Source: Entrophospora sp. SA101 (lineage: Eukaryota; Glomeromycota; Glomeromycetes; Entrophosporales; Entrophosporaceae). Taken from it: DNA of 10,714 bases. Both the position numbers and the translations under genes were made by a program. Numbering within the stretch: position 1 is the first letter of the stretch; each line of letters opens with the position of its first letter. The DNA is taken from the NCBI GenBank assembly GCA_958430865.1, contig CAUDNR010000698.1, positions 3,428 through 14,141 of the forward strand, written 5' to 3'. The notes below the pieces were generated by a model. It worked only from the letters and a program-made list of their open reading frames with translations, was not told where the DNA came from and did not search any database. Below, one piece after another: positions 1 through 7,372 of the stretch.

Positions 1-5
1 CAATT

Positions 6-38
6 GTAAGTTTAATAATAAAAAAGTGTAAAACTTAC
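6..38. repeat. 8-bp inverted repeat with AT-rich loop
   Basis: GTAAGTTT at 6-13 and its exact reverse complement AAACTTAC at 31-38 flank a 17-nt A/T loop. It sits directly against the tandem hairpin repeats that follow, so it may be part of one structured element whose left end is cut by the window edge. An 8-bp match in AT-rich DNA is weak evidence alone. Confidence 0.4.
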
Positions 39-94
39 GTTGGCACTGTAAGATTTACACAATATTACGTTGGCATCATAAGATTTATGCAAGT
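35..94. repeat. Two-copy 30-bp tandem repeat, each unit a hairpin
   Basis: Two adjacent 30-bp units (35-64 and 65-94) both begin TTACGTTGGCA and both contain a stem-loop with loop GAT. Unit 1 has stem TGTAA/TTACA (47-51 with 55-59). Unit 2 has stem CATAA/TTATG (77-81 with 85-89). The two base pairs that differ between units change on both sides, so pairing is kept. A partial third unit starts at 95. No gene is seen here. Confidence 0.6.
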
Positions 95-138
95 TTACGC
101 TAAATTAATTTCCTGATGGTAAGTAGCAAGTGAACATA

Positions 139-266
139 TCAATCACCAGGAATCTCATCATCTTTATCAACTTCTACATCAATTTCAACTGAATTCTTCA
201 CTTCTCCTACTATCACTACTTCCACTATCACTACTATTAAGTTATCTTTATTATTATTATCTCCAA
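139..266 (-). CDS. Possible terminal exon of an unknown minus-strand gene
   Basis: On the minus strand a good acceptor (ACTTACAG, ending at 267) is followed by an open frame that stops with TGA at 139-141. It encodes roughly 42 residues ending in an acidic tail (VDKDDEIPGD). The 15-bp tandem repeat at 207-236 lies inside it and gives two in-frame five-residue repeats (VVIVE, VVIVG). The length is a multiple of the repeat, as expected in coding DNA. No matching upstream exon could be fixed: an acidic stretch read from about 420-375 on the minus strand is a candidate but lacks a clear donor. The family is not recognised. It may equally be chance reading through pyrimidine-rich simple sequence. 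Confidence 0.25.
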
Positions 267-267
267 C

Positions 268-680
268 TGTAAGTTTATACAATTATCATTTTTATTTATT
301 GATTGATTTTAATCAGCTATTTGTTCATTATTCTTTATTATTGTATCAACAGTTATAATGATGTCAACAAATTTTAGTCAATGTCAACAACTCCTTCTTC
401 TTCTGCACCAATGACCCCACCACATCCTACAATTATTTTTTTATTTGATTGTTGCTATTAATGAAAATGATAATGGCACAAGATCAAATTCCTACATGAT
501 AATGGTGATTATCATATTAATAATGGCATATGTCTTTTCAAGATGATGATTTAATAAAAATATTTATTAAGTAACTATGAAATGTTGTTGGCCAACAAGT
601 GATTAAGTCATGTGTTTTTATAATATTATTGGTAAAGATGGCTCTGCAACTAGGAAGTTGCAATTCAAAAAAATATTGAC
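268..680. other. AT-rich non-coding stretch
   Basis: No supported gene is seen. The stretch holds short simple-sequence tracts of TTA and ATG/ATT type and several short stop-rich frames. GTCAACAA occurs twice close together (363-370 and 383-390), a short local direct repeat of unknown meaning. Confidence 0.5.
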
Positions 681-687
681 ATCTAAT

Positions 688-750
688 GCTGCAACTGCTG
701 CAACTGCTGTAAGTTTGCAATTGCTGCAACTGTCTGTAATTGTCTGCAAC
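688..750. repeat. GCTGCAACT minisatellite array (left arm)
   Basis: Degenerate 9-bp units related to GCTGCAACT are repeated in this stretch; exact copies start at 688, 697 and 723, with variants such as GCTGTAAGT between. The last part (724-750) is an imperfect reverse complement of 895-921, so the array is also the left arm of a larger inverted repeat. No coding function is supported: the short frames crossing it are stop-bounded and have no gene-like content. Confidence 0.6.
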
Positions 751-894
751 CTCTGGTCAGCTACTTTGATCACTATAAAATCAAATTTATTTTTATCAAA
801 AAAATTTTTTTAATTAATGATTTTATTTAAAAACAATAAATCCCATTTTGCAGCTATGTGATTCCATTTTTGATATTAAATCATCATAATTATA

Positions 895-922
895 GTTGCA
901 GACAGTTTCAGACAGTTTCAGG
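895..922. repeat. Right arm of a long imperfect inverted repeat
   Basis: This arm reads GTTGCAGACAGTTTCAGACA and continues. Reverse-complemented, it matches 724-750 with only a few mismatches across about 27 bp, separated by about 145 bp. More GTTGCAG and CTGCAG motifs continue to about 1000. The pair could fold into a large hairpin or mark the inner boundary of an inverted duplication of a mobile element. Confidence 0.5.
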
Positions 923-1174
923 GGTTGCAGAGGCTGCAGAAAAGGTTGTTTAAAACCTGTAGTTGCAGAAAATGTGAAAACAGTTACAGACACCAACTTT
1001 AATTACTGGTACAGTTCAACAATCAATTTCTTGTTCGTCAAACAATCGTGCAACAGGAGAAAAAAATTTGCACGCGTTTAAAGTTTGGTATAAGAGAAAA
1101 AAAATTATATAAAATGTTGCTGTTACTAGGTTAGGTGGTAGGGGAGGGTAGGGAAAATTAAATCTTTTTGGCAT

Positions 1175-1306
1175 TGTTGTATGTGAAATTGAAATATTAT
1201 GGAGTGGGGTGAAATTCTGATTGGCTAATTTGAATTTCACGTATGTAAATTTGAATTTCACATATGTGAATTGCGAATTCACATAATTTCATTTTCACGT
1301 ACAACA
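1175..1306. mobile_element. MITE-like palindromic element, about 132 bp
   Basis: The ends are imperfect terminal inverted repeats of about 24 bp. The left begins TGTTGTATGTGAAATTGAAA; the right, read on the minus strand, begins TGTTGTACGTGAAAATGAAA. Inside are two near-identical 20-21-bp direct repeats (1227-1246 and 1247-1267) built on AATTTGAATTTCAC, plus a nested inverted pair GTGAAATTC/GAATTTCAC and a CACATATGTG palindrome. It has no coding capacity, as expected of a non-autonomous element. A possible GCA target duplication (1171-1173 and 1307-1309) is short, and one base is unaccounted for on the left. No transposase family is assigned. Confidence 0.55.
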
Positions 1307-1945
1307 GCACCATGTAATTTTTTAAACGACTTTGAATAATTTAAATATTAATATGCAAATTTTATTGTGTTGTGAAATTATCCACATCAAGCCAATTTTG
1401 GGAATGTCTCAACAATTTTAGATTCTTTTAAGTTACAATTCCACCATCCATTGCATTAAAAAGTCACATATTGTTATGAAAGTTATCCTCAAATATTATG
1501 ATTGATTTTTTTCAAAAACAACAACTTTTATATAAATTGTTTCTGAATTTGTCAAAATGCATTTGGAAGACGTATTATCCTAATCAGTCAATCACAGTGC
1601 GAATCAAACCTTATGATTTTTGTTACCGACCTTTCTATATTAATATAGTTTTTGGGGTCCTATCCAAACTTTGAGCTCGAAATTTTAAATTCAAACAAAA
1701 CGTTTTCAGAAATTTTCAAAAAAGCTGGACCATCTGTTTTTTTTTTGACATTTGATACAAATCATTTTTAACTGTTTTTGCACTTTGTCACTGAAATCCT
1801 CAGAAACAGTAAAGCAAGCACGACTTGCGCACCAGGCGAAAAGATTTTCTCGTAAAATTTCAATAGTTACCATAGTTTTTTCATTCGAAATAAATTCATT
1901 GCTCAAACGCGTTGTTGCAATTTTGTGGTTTTTTCGAGATTAAAA
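1307..1945. other. No supported gene; possible old repeat
   Basis: The stretch is AT-rich. The longest minus-strand frame (1706-1906) reads like protein in places (WCASRACF and a CIKC pair) but opens with TTG rather than ATG and has no defined exon boundaries, so it is not called. The moderately richer base composition of about 1560-1945 compared with its flanks suggests a decayed repeat or gene relic. Confidence 0.4.
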
Positions 1946-2140
1946 ATGGTTTTGCAATTCGTCTTTGAAACACTCGAAAACCATCGGCCGGGCAAGCCTC
2001 GTGTATTATCTAAACGAAAATTGGGTCATTTTAAATTCAGTTTGCAAACAACTGCTTCCTTTCATCCTTCTTTTGACTTAGGTTATAAAGCTTATAAGGG
2101 GCATTTCAAGCTTTGTTTATCTCTAAATAATACTCTATGA
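1946..2140 (+). CDS. Doubtful 64-codon ORF, function unknown
   Basis: An ATG in a favourable context (AAAAATGG) opens a 64-codon frame ending in TGA at 2138-2140. The product is basic (RPGKPRVLSKRKLGHFKF near residues 14-31) and ends in a Leu/Asn-rich tail. It has no recognisable domain, signal peptide or membrane segment. Base composition is somewhat less AT-rich than the flanks. It could be a first exon, a small orphan gene or a chance frame in a decayed repeat. It ends about 280 bp before the sideroflexin start on the same strand. Confidence 0.2.
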   Translation: MVLQFVFETLENHRPGKPRVLSKRKLGHFKFSLQTTASFHPSFDLGYKAYKGHFKLCLSLNNTL

Positions 2141-2421
2141 TTTTTCTACTAAATTTTATTAAACCAAATTTATGGATTATTATAAAATTATTATTATTAT
2201 ATTAATACTTTTAATTTATATTATTATTATCCGTTCAATCCGTTTGATCTGACAGATGTATTATTTGTGTGATGACCGGATGACGGATTAAATTTTAGAG
2301 GATGATGAATGGATGTATGGATGTATGGATGAATGGATGTCCGCGGATCGCGAAAAAAATTTTTAAAGATCAATTTATTAATATTAAATAGTGTTACACG
2401 TAATTTCAATTTTACTAAATT
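2141..2421 (+). promoter_or_regulatory. Upstream region and 5' leader of the sideroflexin gene
   Basis: This is the only space available for the sideroflexin promoter. It contains ATT/TTA simple repeats, then a GGATGTAT/GGATGAAT tetranucleotide-like repeat (about 2308-2340) and a short CG-rich patch (CCGCGGATCGCG, 2341-2352), rare in this AT-rich window. The last 50 bases before the ATG are A/T-rich, as expected for a fungal 5' leader. No convincing TATA box could be singled out. Confidence 0.4.
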
Positions 2422-4122
2422 ATGACAGAAACATCAATTGAATCCAACGTTAAAATAGATTTATGTGAGTTTTAAAAAGATGTGTATATAAATGTTATGA
2501 ATAGTTTATTAAAAAAAAATATTATCAAAAATAGCAAAATCTAGATATGATCAATCTACATACATTGGGCGTGTAAAGCATTTTTTAGATGTTACTGATC
2601 CCAGGTATTTTGTTTGAATGCTTATGATTTTAACGAGCTTATATATATATAATTTATTTACATTACATATTTTATAGAACATTATTTGTTTCAAAATCTA
2701 AGTTAAAAACAGCAAAAAGCTTAATTAATGATTATAATTCTGGTAAAATACAAGACATAGATCCAGAAAAATTATGGAAAGCAAAAAAAAGTTTGTAATG
2801 TATAAAAAATAAGAAATTTAAAGCTGGAATGATTTAAATCTCATTTAAATATTCTTATTTATAATATTGAACAACTAACTAAACGATTAATATAATAATT
2901 TAGCATTAGATTCTACAATTCATCCAGATACTGGTGAACCTATTTTTCTTCCATTTAGAATGTCATGTTTTGTACCAACAAATCTTGTTGTTGTAGCTGG
3001 TATGCTAATGCCCAATCCAAGTGTAAGAAATTTCATGGAATTATAGAAAAAAAATATTCTTTTCACAATTTTATAACACTTTATTTTTTTTTTAAAAAAA
3101 ATAAATTAAAAATAGATGAAAAGCCTTATATTTTGGCAATGGGCAAATCAAAGTATCAATGTGGCAATAAATTATTCAAACGCTAATAAAACAACTCCAT
3201 TGAGTTTTAAAGAAACTGCAAGTAATAAAATTATTTTTAAAAACTTTTTTCAAAAGAAATATTTAATAGATTCTGCTAATATTATTTATAATATACAATA
3301 TTCAGTTGCATATACTTCAGCTGTGACTACTTCATGTGTTCTTGCTGTGGGACTTACACAAGCTGTACCTAGGATGAGGTTTTTGAAGCCTTCAGTTCGT
3401 GGGCTTTTATCTAGATTGGTACCTTTTTTTGCTGTAGCAAGTGCTGGTACTGTAAATGTCTATCTAATGAGATTAAAAGAAATCAGGTATATTAATTGAT
3501 GACTATTTTTTATTATTGTTTTTATTATTGTTATATATTTCAATTGTCATATTGTTTTTAATATTTAGGAATGGAATAGATGTTTATGATGCTAATGGAA
3601 ATAATTTGGGCAAATCACAAAAAGCAGGTGCATCAGCTGTTGGTCAGGTATGTGATAAATAATTATAATTATATATAATTATATAATTTAAATATCAATT
3701 AATTGATCTAATTAATTTATTATTTAATTCAGGTTGCAATTTCTCGTATTTTAACAAATTCTCCTGTTCTTACAATACCACCAATTGTTCTTTCACAACT
3801 TGAAAAAACATCATTTTTAAAACACTATCCAAGATTATTGACTCCTATTAATTTTGGTGATTGTTATTATTTTTTGTATTTTGAAAAATATAATTGTCAG
3901 ACCAGTCTTTTCTAACCATTTTATTTAATCAATTAACCAAATTCTTAATAAATATTTTCAGGGCTCATAACCATTTCTTTGATGACTGCTCTACCTTTAG
4001 CAATTGCAGCATTTCCTCAATATGCTTCAATAGATCCGATGAAACTGGAAACCAAATTTTGGGAATTAAAAGATGAAAATGGAAATGTTATAAAAAGAGT
4101 ATTTTATAATAAAGGATTATGA
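2422..4122 (+). CDS. FSF1: Sideroflexin (mitochondrial inner-membrane carrier), nine exons
   Basis: Exons: 2422-2464, 2535-2604, 2678-2790, 2904-3022, 3116-3221, 3306-3486, 3569-3647, 3733-3856 and 3962-4122. Together they are 996 nt, giving 331 residues, the usual length for this family. All eight introns are GT-AG (donors GTGAGT, GTATTT, GTTTGT, GTAAGA, GTAATA, GTATAT, GTATGT, GTGATT), and every phase joins in frame. Family marks seen: IDLSKSRYDQSTYIGR near the N-terminus, TDPRTLF, the HPDTGE motif at residues 82-87, MLMPNPS at 109-115, FWQWANQS followed by INVAINYSN at 121-137, a VPR motif, and hydrophobic segments in the middle and C-terminal parts. Known family role: multi-pass mitochondrial inner-membrane proteins; animal members carry serine into mitochondria for one-carbon metabolism, and FSF1 is the fungal member. 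There is no cleavable presequence, as is normal. The start is the first ATG before the conserved N-terminus, followed by a short 14-residue lead-in. The gene looks intact and functional. Confidence 0.95.
3222..3305 (+). other. Intron 5 of sideroflexin: stop-free and 84 nt (3n)
   Basis: The intron runs from GTAATA to TTCAG, with a TGCTAAT branch-like motif at about 3274-3280. Removing it joins ...KETA to IAYTSAVTTS..., the expected family sequence. If retained, the frame stays open and adds 28 codons, giving a 359-residue protein with a lysine/asparagine/phenylalanine-rich insert just after the QWANQS region. The canonical spliced form is preferred because the flanking sequence then matches sideroflexins without a gap. 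Confidence 0.8.
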
Positions 4123-4145
4123 TGTGTCATTCATTATTTAATTAC

Positions 4146-4151
4146 AATAAA
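4146..4151 (+). terminator. AATAAA-type polyadenylation signal
   Basis: AATAAA lies 24 bases after the sideroflexin stop codon and is followed by an A/T-rich tract with a run of T. The placement fits 3' end formation of this gene, though such hexamers are common in AT-rich DNA. Confidence 0.5.
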
Positions 4152-4534
4152 ATCGAAATTTTTTTTTTCGTATTGAAATAATAATTTCCAGTGATACGTA
4201 TTTATTTCTCAATGATTAATTATTGAAGTAGTTGAAATTTTTGTTCGCGACACCGAACTTTTTTATGTTGTGAGACAAACAAAATAAATAAAATAGGGTA
4301 TGGCTGCGCACAAATCCTATTTTGGTAACGCGTGATCCATACGAAAGTTTTGTGATCTGTGCCATAAATGAAATCAAATCCTCAAGGCCAAGATGTTTTG
4401 ACTCGAGACAATTACATAGTAAAAATCAATTCTGACCAGATCAAAATGGCTTCAACTTCATATATAATCAATCTATGCCTTGGTTGTAACATGCCCCATT
4501 TTATATTTGCGCTGCCCTAAAAAAAGTATTGATT
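4152..4534. other. Intergenic, no gene seen
   Basis: No supported coding frame on either strand. The stretch around 4240-4350 has scattered CpG-containing patches (TTCGCGACACCG, AACGCGTG) and AATAAATAAAATA. It could be the outer part of the dispersed repeat that starts near 4535, or a promoter without an identifiable gene. Confidence 0.4.
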
Positions 4535-4786
4535 CTCCCCCCAAAAAAAACGGTGCGTTGGTTTTGCTTTTTATGTTGTATATGAATTTGAGGATCGAGC
4601 TGAAATACTATTCTATGTATAATTTGGCTTTACACGCTACATTCAAATATGAGGCATCTATATATTTGTTTGGAGCATCAACATTAGCCAGTCATACTAT
4701 TTATTTGTTGCGTTGAGCAAAAAATTTATTTATTTAAAAAATTGCATATACAAAGGGAAATTGTTCACAAATTTAATAAATTTAAC
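4535..4786 (+). repeat. Dispersed repeat, copy 1
   Basis: This stretch is a diverged direct copy of 6167-6406. Shared landmarks in order: a CCCCCC+A run, TTTTATGTTG, a GAATTTGAGG-like block, ATTCAAATA, an identical 25-bp block at 4672-4696 (starting GGAGCATCAACATTAGCC) and AGGGAAATTGTTCAC. Many differences are C/T or G/A changes. A 78-codon ORF crosses it (4480-4716), but the other copy does not preserve that frame, so coding is not supported. Confidence 0.7.
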
Positions 4787-4826
4787 AAAGATCCTTTGAA
4801 GAAGAATACTTATGTGAATCAAAGAC

Positions 4827-4858
4827 TATTTACGAATTTTGATTGTTAAAAAATCAAC
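4827..4858 (+). repeat. Short diverged direct repeat, copy 1
   Basis: TATTTACGAATTTTGATTG plus an A-run and AATCAAC recurs at 5008-5042 with two base changes and a longer A-run. The copies are about 180 bp apart, which suggests a decayed tandem duplication of a larger unit. Confidence 0.5.
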
Positions 4859-5007
4859 AAGGTTTTTTTCCTAATTAAAAAAAAAAGTCTTTTATTTTGA
4901 TCCTTTCCTCGTGTTTATTTATTTATCCCAGATTAAAGCTCAACTAGATTTCTATTTTTTCAAGTCTATCTCTATACAAGAATAAGCTTCATGCAAACAT
5001 CAAAAGT

Positions 5008-5042
5008 TATTTACGAACTTCGATTGTTAAAAAAAAATCAAC
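5008..5042 (+). repeat. Short diverged direct repeat, copy 2
   Basis: Partner of 4827-4858: TATTTACGAACTTCGATTG, then an A-run and AATCAAC. Flanking sequence is not clearly shared beyond this core. Confidence 0.5.
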
Positions 5043-6166
5043 TAAGCAGTGAAATACATTTTTGGAAATTGGATAAGAGGAAACAAAAAAAAAAAATATT
5101 ACAAGGATAAGTTGCTCTCTTATTCAAAGAGCCATCCCATCCTGGAAGATGATGACTGTTTAGCAATTTGATTTTGATAATTAGTAGATTACAACTTCAG
5201 ATAATTAGGCCAGAAGGTGTGATTTTAATGTCATATATATATACACAGCAAACCAGTTTTTACGAGTGGTAGAGGGTATTGTACTGTATTTTGAATCTTG
5301 GTTGATGAAATTACTTTATTTAATTCAACATCCACTGTGATAGTTCTTGGATACTAGTCATTCTAAATCATTAAGCAACCTGTTGAAGGATGAAAGTGAA
5401 GTTCAACTAATTAAAAAATTAATTCTTTCAAAATATTTTTTTTTACAAATTAAAACTATTACTAATATTTCTTCTTTTATTATTATTACATTTCATAAAA
5501 AAAACAAAACGCGTTCGAATTGTCTTCAATGCTTAAGGTTGAAACTCACATAGGCAGTAACTTTCACAAACATACGAGTTATGTTAACTTCGAATTTTGA
5601 CTTTAACTACGCGTAATAGTAATAATACACAATAATATTAATAATAAAATCAAAACACGCTTTAATGCCTGAGTTTGAAGCAACATAGGTTGATCAATAT
5701 TGGTACGTAGAACGACCTTTACATAGCACATAAGACAGATTTCGGTACAGATTTTGTAAGTTTAAATTTTGAAAATTTAAGTGATAAAACTGAAATTCTT
5801 TTATTGATAAATCAATCGCTAGTGATGAAGTTAACGTAATTTTCTTTTTTTTTTCAATTTATATTAAAATTACGAGAGAATCGTTTGTTGCACGCCACTC
5901 AATTCTCTGCAAAGAAAAGTAAGTTTTTAAACAAAAACGTAACAGCGAGTTTCGTGAAATACTGATATTCTGATTATAAAATCACATGACTCAATCACAT
6001 AGATATATATTCGTTCAGAGCACTGGATGCAAAGCATCTTAGCATAATATCATGTATACATGATCAATGATGTAATCATTAATAAAAATAGACTATTTTA
6101 TGGCTAGATGGTGCATTGATCAAGTAGTCTAATAAATTGCAGCAAAAACATATAAATAGACCTGCT
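5043..6166. other. Long AT-rich intergenic stretch with decayed repeats
   Basis: No convincing gene. The short frame at 5347-5553 starts at TTG and ends in homopolymers. A diverged direct pair (CAAAACGCG... near 5503-5553 and CAAAACACG... near 5651-5690, both ending ACATAGG) points to an old duplication. There is a small hairpin GATGC-AAA-GCATC at 6026-6038. Confidence 0.45.
6049..6064. repeat. 16-bp perfect palindrome
   Basis: ATCATGTATACATGAT is self-complementary over its full 16 bases. It could be a dimeric binding site or a chance AT-rich palindrome; no gene starts nearby to support a regulatory reading. Confidence 0.4.
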
Positions 6167-6406
6167 ATCCCCCCAAAAACATCACCAAAAACAATGCATA
6201 ATTCTGCCTTTTATGTTGCATTCGAATTCGAGGGTCGAGACACGTAGTACCAAAATGGCGTTCCATGTATGATACACATTATATTCAAATACGAGGTATC
6301 TATAAATTCGTTCGGAGCATCAACATTAGCCAGTCATATTGTATACTATTATATCAATATTTTTATTTTATTCAAGGGAAATTGTTCACGAATTTAATAT
6401 ATTTAA
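6167..6406 (+). repeat. Dispersed repeat, copy 2
   Basis: Direct-orientation homologue of 4535-4786, about 1.63 kb downstream. It shares the C6 run, TTTTATGTTG, the 25-bp identical block (6314-6338) and AGGGAAATTGTTCAC near the right end. The two copies have drifted strongly elsewhere, so the duplication is old or the copies inserted separately. No coding capacity is conserved. Confidence 0.7.
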
Positions 6407-6496
6407 TAATCTCTCCCTTGATAATTAATAAAACAATAGGTGACAATGAAAGATACTTCATAAATGATCTTTAATAATTTAAAGACTTCCATGGTT

Positions 6497-6594
6497 TTAA
6501 TGACGCCCAACTTCCTGTATATTGTTTTTTATCTCATGAAACAAGGCATTTAAATCAATATATTGACTTAATACATCATATTCATGACCAGAAC
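6497..6594 (-). CDS. Candidate terminal exon of an unknown minus-strand gene
   Basis: On the minus strand an acceptor (CTAAC branch-like motif, then TTTAG) is followed by an open frame ending in TAA at 6497-6499. It encodes SGHEYDVLSQYIDL followed by NALFHEIKNNIQEVGRH, a protein-like sequence rich in E/D/N/I without low complexity. Upstream, a textbook donor (GTGAGT, starting at 6833) has the matching phase and would join a frame encoding TNYLIVLYS. The resulting last intron would be 239 nt and contains the whole 82-bp tandem duplication. The preceding exon could begin after CTCTAG at about 6882. I do not recognise the family and no complete gene model was found, so this may be a gene relic. 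Confidence 0.35.
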
Positions 6595-6601
6595 CTAAAG
6601 T

Positions 6602-6683
6602 TAGATTTGTGTTGGAGATAATGATGAAGGTTCATCAAATAAATTTATTAACCAAGATCTTAATGATGATACATAGTGAAACA
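6602..6683. repeat. 82-bp perfect tandem repeat, unit 1
   Basis: The unit starts TAGATTTGTGTTGGAGATAA and is repeated without a mismatch immediately after (6684-6765). The period is 82 bp, which is not a multiple of three. The absence of divergence means it is recent, or an assembly effect. Confidence 0.95.
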
Positions 6684-6765
6684 TAGATTTGTGTTGGAGA
6701 TAATGATGAAGGTTCATCAAATAAATTTATTAACCAAGATCTTAATGATGATACATAGTGAAACA
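6684..6765. repeat. 82-bp perfect tandem repeat, unit 2
   Basis: Second, identical head-to-tail copy of the 82-bp unit; identity continues for one further base. It lies in the predicted last intron of the minus-strand candidate gene (6595-6833), where it would not disturb the protein. If that region were coding, the duplication would shift the frame. Confidence 0.95.
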
Positions 6766-6833
6766 TGGAATTACATAAATATTTAAATTATCAGTTACTA
6801 TCAAATCATTTCTTGTAATTACATCAGACTCAC

Positions 6834-7372
6834 TGTACAAAACAATTAAATAATTCGTTATAAAGTGAGTTAAAAGTAATGGTAACTAGAGTAACGACAA
6901 GTGGCGGGTGATAACCACCACCATCCTTAAAACACTTATTTGTGTTGTTCTTTGTTGGTTTCTCTTCTTTTTCTTCTTTTTTTGTCAGCAACAGCAGACA
7001 TTTTTTTTATTTTTAGAAGAAGTTTGTGATTTGATTGATGTGTACACATTAATTATTTATCCTATTGGTATTTTTTTGGTAGGACAGATGCGAATTGATT
7101 TTTATTTTTTATTTTTTGACAGAGTCCAAGGTGACAAAATGTGAGTGTTGTTGTTTGGTTTGGTTTGGGTCTCCTAAAGAAAACGTGTTAATAACTAACC
7201 AGAGGTACTCTTTTTTATTTGTATTGGTATGTATGAGGTGTCTTTTATTTTAGCTTATGAATATTTTAATTGGAATCAAAACGCAGAGCAGATCTTGCTG
7301 GGTAATTACAAAATTTTCATTGATAATATTTTGCTTTTGTAATTGTAATAATAATACTATCATTAATATATA
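6834..7372. other. No firm gene; possible minus-strand coding traces
   Basis: The minus strand from about 7000 to 6833 is unusually open: one frame encodes a Lys/Glu-rich stretch, then CFKDGGGYHPPLVV and further residues before a TGA overlapping the GTGAGT donor. Another frame has an ATG at 6999-7001 in an A-rich context but stops after 21 codons. These could be remnants of the gene whose last exon is at 6497-6594. On the plus strand, the F-rich ORF at 6908-7144 comes from T-runs and is not credible. 7145-7372 shows nothing. Confidence 0.3.

Noticed and set aside
35..94. CRISPR-like repeat array
   Set aside because: There are only two contiguous units without spacers, in a clearly eukaryotic genome.
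610..813. 67-codon plus-strand ORF over the GCTGCAACT repeats
   Set aside because: The Ala/Thr-rich stretch is produced by the minisatellite, the rest is AT-rich filler, and the opposite-strand frame is equally open.
1016..1282. 88-codon minus-strand ORF with repeated FTYVKFK
   Set aside because: The repeated peptide is just the 21-bp direct repeat of the MITE-like element read in one frame.
1706..1906. Minus-strand 66-codon frame with WCASRACF and CIKC
   Set aside because: It opens at TTG; the first ATG lies 11 codons in, no exon boundaries are visible, and no family was recognised. It could be a relic but is not supported.
3116..3499. A continuous 127-codon ORF beginning at ATG 3116 as a separate gene
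   Set aside because: It is exons 5 and 6 of sideroflexin read through intron 5; its ATG codes for an internal methionine (residue 116).
5347..5553. Possible exon DTSHSKSLSNLLKDESEVQL
   Set aside because: The first part is protein-like, but the frame starts at TTG and runs into homopolymer sequence with no donor that can be defended.
6999..7001. Minus-strand ATG opening MSAVADKKRRKRRETNKEQ as a gene start
   Set aside because: It stops after 21 codons and contains no usable splice donor; only the A-rich context looks like a start.
6908..7144. 78-codon plus-strand ORF with F and Q runs
   Set aside because: It is made from T-runs and a CAGCAACAGCAG tract; such frames arise by chance in this composition.
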